Source: Stachybotrys elegans (Eukaryota; Ascomycota; Sordariomycetes; Hypocreales; Stachybotryaceae). From it: a stretch of 64,000 nt of DNA. Below the pieces are notes generated by a model. The model was not told the DNA's origin. It saw only the letters and a list, made by a program, of their open reading frames with translations, and ran no database searches. The stretch lies in contig JAGPNK010000012.1 in assembly GCA_020746835.1 (NCBI GenBank), positions 1,364,001-1,428,000 on the forward strand, given 5' to 3'. The number at the start of each line of letters is the position of its first letter. Within the stretch, counting starts at the first letter, position 1. The position numbers and the translations under genes are program-made. Shown here one piece after another: positions 34,401-43,728 of the stretch.

Positions 34401-36257
34401 ATGCAGCGCTCAACTTTGAGTCCGCGGCAGAGAGCAGATCATGCATGCTCATTCTGCCGACAGCGGAAACGAGCGTGTGACAGGATACTTCCGCAATGTT
34501 CAACTTGTATCAGGTCCGTTCACGACGCCGGCGGAGAGAATGTAACTTTGGCTAATAAGAAGTGTATTGTTCTAGTAAGCAAGTGGTTTGCGAATACTCC
34601 ATGTAAGCAAAAGAACCTTAATATCACCTACTCTCGCATTAATAGCATTTAGTGATAGGCAATGGAGTGTCTCACTTGCGCCAATCGACATAGCTGGGGA
34701 GCCTAAAGGACCTATCTTCTTAACGGATGGACCGGCTTCTGAGAAAAGACCGCACCTACTCTCATCGGGGCTTTTCACCCCACTCCCCCCTGCGCTCCTG
34801 GGAAGGGTGTCCAGATTTGGGGCTTCTGAATGGGTCTTGGCAAGCCTCGGTGACGGCAAAACAGTTGCAAACGAATATTTTGACAGGATTCATTGGTGGT
34901 GGCCGATGATTGCCAAGTCACAGGTTTCCCCGCGACTCGCCGACATCGAGAACTATGATGGAGAACTGACTCTTCTATTATTAGCCATGAAAGTCATTGC
35001 TTGGAGACCTAGCAAGCAAGGCTCTCTGGACCCGGATCCCATCACCAGCGCTTATGTGACAGCCAAACATGCCCTGTCTGAAGCTGCCATGACCAGCAAT
35101 TTATCACTCCGGCTCTTACAGGCTCAGATTCTTGTGGCGATATATGAAACTGGTCACGCAATATACCCGGCTGCATTCATTAGTGTTGCAGCGTGCGCCC
35201 AATATGGATACGCTATGCATGCAAATCAAGTTCTAGACCCAAAGAATTTGACACCCAATGCATCTTTCAATCGTCTTGAGAGAGAAGAACAAAGAAGAAC
35301 CTGGTGGGCAATACTGATTCTTGACCGGTGCGCTTTCCCTTATGCAAGTCATTTGATGCAAGCATGATCTGATGACCGTAGCCACCTACATCTTGGCAAT
35401 CCATCACATCGACTCTGCACTGAGGATCCGAGCTCGGAGAGCCTTCTGCCAACAAATGACGATTTACTAGGCCCGGTAAGAATTAGAAGTGATATTTGAG
35501 AGGAAATGCTGATTATATCATAGGAGATCACTGGAAGCAGCTTTCCAGTGTCGGCGCCTGCAAGCCTCGATATGGGCTCATTTGCCCGGATGGCACAGGC
35601 TGCACATCTGCTTGGGAAGGTTCTCCATTTCACGGAAAGCTCTTTGGAATTCGGCGGGTGGCAGACTCGCCAAGCACGACAGAATGAATACTGGCAACTG
35701 GACAAGACCGTTCGCTCTTTGCTAAATTTATCCTACCTGGAGGGTGAGATGAAACGTATGGCAATATGCGGCCAGACTGCTATATGTTACAGGTATGCTA
35801 TAGTATCGCCTGAGTCACCCGAGAGCTTATTGAAGGTCGTTTGATTATAGTGCGCTCGTTGCGCTCCATGATTCACAACATTCGCGGACAGATCCGGAAT
35901 ACCTGCAGTTTACGGTAGAACTTTTGAAGCCCGTGGTGGACTTGATGATGTTGGACTCAGATGTCTTCCTCAGCGGACGACTAGTATCCATTGAGGACGC
36001 ATCACCAATACTCATCCGTTGGGCCTACGACGCAGGACTCATTCTCAGTCGCCTTGCATCACTGTATGAATTCTCAGACCTGGAGCATTTAAGACGAATG
36101 GTGGGAAAGCTGGAGATTATGTCTCAACGATGGCTCGCCGCAGGTATGTTGAGCCACTCTCGTTATGCAATTGCTCTAACTTGTTGCAGAGGTTTGTCTC
36201 AAGCTTTTGGCCGACAAATCAGGGGTTAGCGAATCACTGACATCACATGCAATTTGA
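34401..36257 (+). CDS. Zn2Cys6 fungal transcription factor
   Basis: Seven exons: 34401-34513, 34576-34602, 34653-35327, 35382-35475, 35524-35792, 35851-36143, 36190-36257; 512 residues in phase. The spliced N-terminus carries Cys16-x2-Cys19-x6-Cys26-x6-Cys33-x2-Cys36-x7-Cys44 with the basic RQRKRA between, a complete zinc binuclear cluster; the last Cys appears only when the 62-base first intron is removed. A fungal-specific TF (middle homology) region follows (about residues 110-400), with the usual EREEQRRTWWAILILDR segment. It acts in the nucleus, probably on neighbouring genes: it is divergent from the GFA gene, and isochorismatase-like and epoxide hydrolase genes follow. No truncation is seen. 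Confidence 0.85.
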
Positions 36258-36368
36258 TACTCCTTGTCAACTGAGAATATGTATAATAGAGGTCTAAAGT
36301 ACATAAGCGTACTTCGATGCTATCGAGTTGATGCAGCAGATGCATATTTCTTCGACATGCCTCTAAAC

Positions 36369-37157
36369 CTACAAGGAGGCAATATAATCATTGACGGTAG
36401 TGACCTTCTTAGAGAAGAGCGGCCAGATCAAGTCCGTAGCCGCCTTTGTCTGCTCGATTGACCACGATGCGGTTGCGTCGGATCTGGAGTTTGCAAGGTT
36501 AGCAGAGGATCCCAACTACATTACTAGCCTTTAATCAGGAGACCTACAGCAAGGTCACGTCATAGCCCCTAACGACAGGTTAGCGGAAAGTCTAGGTTAG
36601 ATCACTGTTAGAACAGTACTTACAGATCATAGGCATATCTTGCAGTTGCCTCAACGCAGTTATTCGCCGTGAGGCCAGCAATGACAACTTTGGTAATGTC
36701 ACGCTGTCGCAGGAGGAAGTCGAGGTCTGTGTTTTGGAAAGAACTTGAAAGATGGTCAGTCCAGACACACAAATGACCAGACAGTTCAGGCAAATACAAA
36801 CCTGCTAGTCCAATGCTTGTTGAAGACAACGTCTCCGTTCTCATAGTCGGGCTCCAGTCCTTCCAAAATCTTGGCGCCCCAGCTCCCTTCTTCAAATCCT
36901 TTGCTCTCCTTCTGGGTCTCATGGACAGCCTGCATATGACTCCAGCCGTCGAAAGCCTTTGGCGTGTATGGCTGATGAAGTCCATAGTAAATAGGGACAC
37001 GGTGTTGACGAGCAGCCGCGACTAGGTCTTGGATGTGCTTGATCGTGTCTCGTTCCACTAGAGAAGCTTCTAGGGCCGCATACATCTTGCCCTTGGGGTG
37101 TATGAAGTCATTGTATACGTCAATGAGAACAATAGCTGTATTTTTCGATGTAGACAT
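36369..37157 (-). CDS. Isochorismatase-like cysteine hydrolase
   Basis: Four exons (36802-37157, 36624-36743, 36548-36568, 36369-36483) give 203 residues; the 21-base third exon is needed for GYDVTL and keeps phase. The catalytic triad of the superfamily is visible: Asp13 (IVLIDVYNDF), Lys114 (FNKHWTS) and Cys148 (LTANNCVEA). Members hydrolyse isochorismate, nicotinamide, N-carbamoyl amines or related amides; the substrate here is unknown. Some fungi secrete such enzymes, but no signal peptide is present, so it should be cytosolic. The 3' end points at the transcription factor gene; the 5' end shares a 626-base promoter region with the divergent epoxide hydrolase gene. Confidence 0.85.
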
Positions 37158-37365
37158 GATTGTAATGTGTCGTGGTTGTTCTGTCTCTCAAGTTTGGTGA
37201 ATCATATCATTTACGGTCTGAGTTGCGGAAAACATGTTCAATTTATACATCCCAGAATACAGTAAAGCCCAATTCTCGGCACTTTGATGCGAAAGGTAGC
37301 AAGCCTTGTCGTCCATTACTCTCTTGTAATCAACATAGATAAGGAATTCCATGTAGTCAGTAGCT

Positions 37366-37432
37366 GCCGCCACTAGTCCGCCGCTTGTCCGCCACTAGTC
37401 CGCCGCTTGCCCGCCGCTTGCCCGCCACCGGC
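37366..37432. promoter_or_regulatory. Tandem ccgccactagtccgccgcttg repeats in divergent promoter
   Basis: A run of short units built from gccactagtccgcc and gcttg(t/c)ccgcc lies between the isochorismatase-like and epoxide hydrolase starts. The core tagtccgcc is shared with the palindrome at 34062-34075. Possible repeated half-sites for the local Zn2Cys6 regulator. Confidence 0.4.
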
Positions 37433-37783
37433 CTTGTTATCAGCCCCTTTACGAATGCCACCTACAATACCGATTAATAATATTATCCTGTGGCTACGGA
37501 GTGCAGAGAGCAAGGTCGTATCAGAGCCGAGATGTTTCGAAGCGCTCTATGGAGGACTTCCGGCTAAAGGCGCCTTACGGGAACCAATTCACCTCGGGGA
37601 TTACGAAGCATTGAAAAGCACACGTCAGATTTCGGGCAGGGATCGTTGATGCGAAGTGTAAACGGAAAAAGAAGTCACCATTCGGACTTTTCGATAACCC
37701 AAGATAGGTATATAAGGCAGTGGCTTTCTGTTCCAAGACTACGTATCCAGTTTCTTCAGCGATTCTTCTCTTTTACTATCCCG

Positions 37784-39255
37784 ATGGCCCAAGTTCTACT
37801 CGCAATCCTGATTGCTAGCCTTTTGGCAGTTGCACACAGCTCTATTCCTAGTGCCTGTTTCAACTTGCAGCCTTTCTACATCGAACTCTCGTCAAAGGTA
37901 CCGCCTATGCTTCAGAAGATACAGGAAACACGTGTTCCCAACAAAGGCGAGTACCTTGATGTTGGTCGGACCGCTGGCATAGATCTTCAGACTTTGGAAC
38001 AGCTGCGAAACCAATGGTTGCACGAATTCAATTGGGAGACAGAACAAGCCTACTTGAATATGTAAGTCTGCTCGCCATCATAAAGACCGTATCTAACGTC
38101 TTGCGAAGGTTTAAGCACTTCACGGCCGAGATAGAGGGTCTTACAATTCACTTTATCCATGAGAAGTCTGGCTATCCGGATGCAATTCCATTGATTCTCA
38201 ATCACGGCTGGCCAGGCTCCTTCCTCGAATTCTTGCCCATTGCCAAGAATTTGACCGAGAGGACAAACGCCTCTAATGGCCGGGCAGTTTCATACGATGT
38301 TATCATTCCCTCGATTCCTGGATTTGGGTTCTCTTCGATGCCTCCGGCCAATTGGACGACAGTCGATACTGCTCGGATATACAGCATCTTAATGACCAAA
38401 GTTCTCGGTTATGATACCTTTGCTGTTCACGGAACAGACTGGGGTTCATCAATCTCGTATATTCTATATGATGCGTATAATGCCACAGCACGGGCAGCAC
38501 ACTTCTCGTTCTTACCCCTCTTTGCCCTAACACCATCGCAGTTGTTGGACATTAACATCACTCTGGACACTGATTTGGAAAGATTTGAGGGGGAACGGTA
38601 TGTGGAATGGTCCAACACTGGCGAAGGCTTCTTCGCGGAACAATCAACCAAGGTAATTATCGTCACTCAAAGAATTCACCTTTGACAGGAAGCTAACAAT
38701 GATGCTTATCCAGCCCAACACTCTTGGCTTCGCGCTGCAAGATCATCCCATGGGCCAGTTGGCTTGGATAGGCGAGAAACTGATTGATTGTAAGCATCTC
38801 TGCGTCTCTGGAAGTGCAGCTGGGAACTGTAACTTATATTTGAATCCTACAGGGTCTGATCCGCGAGCTGGGACGGCTCCCTCAGTGCTGACTACAAATG
38901 AGATCCTACGGTCGGTTTCATTATATTATCTCACTGGCACTTTCACCTCGTCACTGTATATCTACCATCAGAACCCACACGGGTTTGGGACGGAGTACAT
39001 AAAAGCCAGGACCGACGCGCCCATGTTATTTAGTGCATTCAAGTATAACGTGGCCTTCTGGCCTCAGAAACTTGTTGCAAAAGTCGGAAACCTTGTTTAC
39101 TATCGCAGTAAGTTTACCTTTTCTTACACCAGGTCAGTTTACAGCCAACTGAGATTTATTCACAAGATCATGACTTTGGTGGCCACTTTTCTGGAGTCGA
39201 CAACCCGCCAGCTCTATTACAGGATTTGCGGGAAATTGGAGCCTATTTCAAATAA
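37784..39255 (+). CDS. Epoxide hydrolase, alpha/beta fold, with N-terminal signal sequence
   Basis: Five exons (37784-38061, 38109-38652, 38714-38789, 38853-39107, 39167-39255) give 413 residues; a TATA-like tatataa lies 75 bases upstream. Residues 1-20 (MAQVLLAILIASLLAVAHSS) form a signal peptide or anchor. An epoxide-hydrolase N-terminal segment follows. Oxyanion motif HGWPGS (125-130), nucleophile Asp203 in HGTDWGSS and the catalytic His386 in NHDFGGHFSG are all present. Such enzymes open epoxides to diols, in detoxification or in processing of metabolites. The His-containing last exon is recovered only by splicing out 39108-39166. Tail-to-tail with a chitinase relic 12 bases downstream. 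Confidence 0.85.
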
Positions 39256-39267
39256 TTTATATAAGAA

Positions 39268-39660
39268 GGGGGAAATATGGACGTGGGATCGAAGACTTGC
39301 AACGCAGCTGAGCTCATTTGCTTCCCTAGTCCCATTGGCCTGAGTGCAATAGTGTGTTGGCCATGACCCAATGTTGTCAAAATGTCACGCATTGCTGGAC
39401 TTACCGTGCAAGTCGTACGTAGATGATGTAATAGAGGTGCTCGGCCATCTCGGCAATGAGAAACTGCTTCAAGTACCAATACGATGCTGGAGCAGCGAGG
39501 GACACAGTCTTGCCCGCAGGCATCTTGTCTTACAATTTTGACAAAACCGAGATAGTTGTCATTTTCTTCGGGAGCGTCGGGGGATATCAGGCTTGGCTGA
39601 TATCAACGGCGAGATCACGGTTCTGTATGTCTGAACCCGCGTAAAGTCCAACAAGAACTC
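39268..39660 (-). pseudogene. GH18 chitinase relic
   Basis: On the minus strand APEENDNYLGFVKI leads into MPAGKTVSLAAPASYWYLK, the characteristic SIAAPASYWYLK strand of fungal GH18 chitinases, then MAEHLYYIIY and, one base out of frame, YDLHG followed by a gtaagt donor and, after acceptor ctcag, GQWD-stop-GSK. Upstream the expected DxDxE active-site strand survives only as VDISQA-stop. Two or more stops and frame slips, no N- or C-terminal parts. The relic is about 130 codons. Confidence 0.65.
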
Positions 39661-40565
39661 CTGACTGTAGCCATATCCACTACTTTCCTCACAGTTGTGG
39701 ACTGGTACTGTGTGGAGATGACTGTCAGGTTCTATAAGTTTCCTTACAAGAGCAGCATCGGCGACGATGACGTCTGTTGGACCCTACACGAAGCTAATCG
39801 CGAGACTCGGGACAAGCGGTTTGATGAGATGTGTTCAGAGCAACGCCCTAAGGACTTACCCAGCTCGGCGTTGGTTCCTTTCCTTCAGAGACACGTGCCC
39901 ACCTACAGCAGCTCCAGGGCAATGTGCCTAACTTTGAAGAATGGACACCATGTGTCCATTTTGGTGGTTAATAGGAATTGAGCCAGGCAAACTGGTTAAC
40001 TTGGGGCATTAACATTATACTAGATAACGGACTCAGCCTTTATCCATACTGGCTATCATTTATGAGGACCTTGGCCTCTCGAACCCCTCTTAGAAGTCGG
40101 CCTCGTACACCGCCATTCATCCTCAGTTCCTACGGATTCCACCTACTGCACCTCATGATATCTTCGAGTGGCTGTCTATCTGGCATAATGCCCCATCACA
40201 TTGCATAATCCACGATGGCCGAAAGGTCGCCGATGTCAGCGTCCCGTTGGCCTTTCGGTGGGGGCTATTCGGTTATATCTGCTTTGTTCGTAAAGCCCAT
40301 AGCCTATTGCTGCACGCCCTGCACAATCAACATCAGCGGAGGTTATATGCCTGCATTACGGTCTAGGAAGGTGATGAACGGCGTGCAAGGATAGTAAGTC
40401 TTTTGCGACCTTATCCCGGAAAATATCCCTCTGCCTTTGTCCGGCTCGATTTTCTACAACGCTCGCTTTGAACTGTTCTAACCCCCAGCAATGACATCTC
40501 CACCGCTGCCTTCACCGGCGGAGAGGTTGGAACAAAACCTGCCGCTCCATAGTCCCAAGGGGCAT
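39661..40565. other. Non-coding, possibly further chitinase-gene debris
   Basis: An open frame at 39697-39981 (plus, 94 codons) shows no domain, and the minus strand gives no clear continuation of the chitinase. Nothing else recognised. Confidence 0.4.
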
Positions 40566-41142
40566 CTACCAATGCTTCTCTGCAATGTTAACTGTGTTGA
40601 CATCAACTCCATCAACGAACCAACGCTCTTTCTCGGTGATTTTTACGTCATTGCCACTCATCTGCCTCTTACGCATCAGCCCGTTGTCTGCAAAAGTCCA
40701 GTCCTCGAGTCCATAGGTCCTCCACCACTGCCCAGCTGCATCACTCCATTCATACCAAAACTGCACCGCAATCTGTCTCGTTGGGTTAGAATTGGATTGG
40801 CGCTAAAGCAAGCGGATAAACTTGCCTTGTTATCAGTGAACGCAAAGAGCTCCTTTCGCAGTCGGTAGTCTGACTCCTTCTCCCACTTCTTTGTGAGGAA
40901 TTCCTGGATCGCGTCGCGACCCTGGAGGAATTGGTCACGGTTGCGCCAAATCGAGTCCGAAGTGTACGCCATTTTAACCTTTGCAGGATCTCTGTATCCA
41001 GTGTAAGCTAAGGGCAATGCCATTCACGTGCCACGGCCTTGACTTACTGGCTATTCCATCCGTCTTGCGCAGCCTTGACCTTAACTTGCGCTGTTTCGAG
41101 GGTGAAAGGGGGGCATGGTGGCCTGGTCTCTTGGTTGCTCAT
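40566..41142 (-). CDS. DUF1348 / SnoaL-like (NTF2-fold) protein
   Basis: Three exons (41048-41142, 40826-40991, 40566-40772) give 155 residues: [19 protein letters not shown], then [47 protein letters not shown] and [13 protein letters not shown], a full-length match to the DUF1348 family of NTF2-fold proteins, found in bacteria and fungi, function not established. The second intron has a GC-AG boundary (aag-gcaagt ... gacag); read as coding, that stretch breaks the conserved NKIAVQF join. Cytosolic by appearance. It lies upstream of the cyanase gene in opposite orientation, 1.5 kb apart. Confidence 0.8.
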
Positions 41143-42647
41143 GTTGATTTTGTTTCTGCTTCTACGTCTTTGGTTTGACGTGTGTGACTTGGTGTCTTTG
41201 ACTTAATATGCTGAGTTAGGTGTTGGCCTGCTCAGCAGATTCCGGACATGCTGGGCAATATTTATATTAGTAGATTTAGTAGATGGTTAGATGTCTGTCT
41301 AGCATCAGTCGCAGCTGCTCCTCAATCCTCCTACTTGTCCCCATCTCATCCCACTCATCGACCGACCACAACCCTACTTTTCCCGCTTAGCGGTAAGTTG
41401 ACCCATCCACTACCTATGCTACGCCAATCCGACTTTTCACCGGCATCATCCACCGATTGCCGACCTTCTAGATCATTGGCCAGTCGCGCTAATCACTCAA
41501 TGGCCGTCTTCCAACACCAGACAACTACAAATGATTCCACATAGCCTGTAACCCCACAATGGCCATCCTCCGGCGCCAGACTATCACAATTGATTCCACA
41601 TACCCTGCAACCCCTCGCTCATCCCCACAACGGCAAAATCTGTACTCCTACAACTACTCAGTGACCTGTTGAACCATGATGGGTCAGTTGTCCGATATGC
41701 GTATTCAGGAATTAAGTTAGGAATGAAGTGAAGACTGCGGTATGGGAGAGAGGGTTCATTGGAAAGGCAATGGAAGTGCCCTGTATTTGCGGCTTCATTC
41801 TCGCGACTAAGCGACTCCACAACGCGACACCATAGCCGGCCGCTCTTCCAAAGCTCCTGTAGGCTTTCAGAGATAGTAACGGATGCCGTCAGCTGTGCCT
41901 CTCAAAAGGTCTTCAAAGATGCAAGAGCGGCACCGGACGCTACGGGATGAAGTGGATGCCAAGAGGGATGAGTAAATTTGTCATCAACTAAGAAACACTG
42001 AGGCAATTCTACAGTCACAGACTGTGACATCGAGTATTTCATTAGACAGCATAAAAAGTCACAGGAAAGAGTGCAACCGTACAGCTTGCCCATGCCGTTA
42101 TTGGTGTTTCAATAACTTCGCCTAGAACATGTGCCTGGCCGGGTAAGGGTCCAATATGTCCACAGCACCCGCTAAACGAGGCCTTATAGCAACGCTAACC
42201 GGAAACAAGGCTATCTCGGCGAGAATAAAAATGGATCAGCGGGTGGGTTTCTACCTGGATCTATGTCCCCAGAATAACATGCCGCGGAGAAAGTAATTTC
42301 TCAATCTCAAGGGCACTGGCTCGGAGAACTTTCGGGACCATGTCCGAGACTTGGTCAAAAGGTTATTCCATTTCATCCACAGAGATCATGCGTCGCGTAT
42401 CGTGTGCCGTCATCAGCGATTCGTCCACGAGGGAGCGCGAGCGCATCCTCGGCCGCCTCGGGATGATATTCGACTCGACACGGCAGCAAGAAGCAACCTG
42501 TGAGGGCCTATAAAATAGCACTCGTCATCCGATTTTCCTTACTATCAAGGTCATTGCCATTGCAGTCAACACGACAAGTGCCAGAGACAGCTCATCCCAG
42601 CCAACTACTATTCCTCGTTACCACTCGTTACTTTCACATTCCCCACA
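41143..42647. other. Intergenic, with a 59-base tandem duplication
   Basis: About 41499-41616 is a two-copy tandem repeat (aatggcc(g/a)tc(t/c)tcc...gattccacata(g/c)cctg(t/c)aacccc). The rest, including the cyanase upstream region, holds no gene that I can support. Confidence 0.5.
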
Positions 42648-43262
42648 ATGTCATTCGAAGGACGACTTGCCACCCTTGATGTATGTTCTCTTATCTGGTG
42701 GACTGACGGTGAAAAGAGATTCTGACCCCTGGTTGCTAGCCGCTCATCGGACAAAGGATTCCACCTCATTGCACCACGCTATTTGAGGCCAAGCAGGCTA
42801 AGGGCCTGACATTCGAGGCTATTGCCAACCATCTTGGCCGCAGCGAGGTAGCATGTGCCGCACTGTTCTATGCGCAGACCACTGCTACGGATGAGGACAT
42901 TGAGAGGCTCTCCCAGCTCCTCGATCTACCGCTGCCGATGCTGACCAAGGCTATGGCTGTGTTCCCCGACCGCGGTCGGTCTGGCCCCATGCCTCCTGTC
43001 GAGCCGCTTATCTACCGCTTGTATGAGGTTGTCCAGAACTACGGCTATGCATACAAGGCTATCCTAAACGAGAAGTTTGGCGATGGCATCATGAGCGCCA
43101 TTCGCTTCGGCACCAAGGTTGAGAAGGACATCGACGAAGAAGGTAACCCCTGGGTTGTGATCACAATGCGGGGCAAATGGTAAGACTCCGTCCCAATGAC
43201 GCTCTGGAAAGTGGTTGTATCTAATTGCAACCCATCAGGCTTCCGTCCAACCGGTTCTAGGG
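42648..43262 (+). CDS. cyn1: Cyanase (cyanate hydratase)
   Basis: Three exons (42648-42680, 42740-43179, 43241-43262), 164 residues. Cyanase converts cyanate and bicarbonate to ammonia and CO2 in the cytosol. N-terminal helix-turn-helix-like domain ([20 protein letters not shown]), then the C-terminal catalytic domain with the conserved Arg and Glu in [12 protein letters not shown] and the Ser in [11 protein letters not shown], and KVEKD...ITMRGKW. The tiny last exon supplies GKWLPSNRF. Length equals the usual fungal enzyme. The symbol follows fungal cyanase usage. The enzyme works as a decamer in known cases. Nothing odd is seen. Confidence 0.92.
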
Positions 43263-43728
43263 TGGAGATGGGAGGAATGGCCACTTGGGTATGGGCCATA
43301 TTGTCTAACGGTCGTTCCCACTTCCCTCCTGTCACTTGTCCTCGCCAGCAGATATATAGACGAGTCTTTCAAAAAGCTTCTAGATTGGGCTTCTCTCGGC
43401 TCCTTATGTACATATCTGGCGGCCCTTCTGACAAGGGTAAATGCTGACATCTTCCAGTTTTTGCCTCTAGTATAAGATGAACGTTTAGTATTGTTTTTAG
43501 CAACTATGGATTTCTATCGGATGATAATAGAAAACGCTTGACGTAATAAACCCCATCCATCCGTTCATCCATTCATAGGCTTCGGTGCCGGATTAGTTCC
43601 CCGCCGCTGCATCAGAGCCTTATTAAAGTTCCTGCAACTGAAGGGTTGGGTATCAATCTCGAACCAAGTCAAACATCTATAGTACTCGTTCAGGGTATTC
43701 AGTAGTCTTTCAGCATTCGTTTGACAAA
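43263..43728. other. Intergenic
   Basis: Cyanase 3' region and upstream region of the GH63-like gene; nothing else seen. Confidence 0.5.

Noticed and set aside
36264..36461. Plus-strand ORF of 65 codons
   Set aside because: It overlaps the last exons of the isochorismatase-like gene on the other strand, which have clear homology.
37366..37432. CRISPR-like array
   Set aside because: Short GC-rich tandem units without uniform spacers, in a fungal promoter; better read as repeated half-sites.
39697..39981. 94-codon ORF as a gene
   Set aside because: No domain and no splice logic; lies in chitinase-relic surroundings.
28268..43262. A single secondary-metabolite gene cluster with backbone enzyme
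   Set aside because: No PKS, NRPS or terpene synthase lies among these genes; only a KR scrap at 54.2-54.8 kb, too far away and broken.
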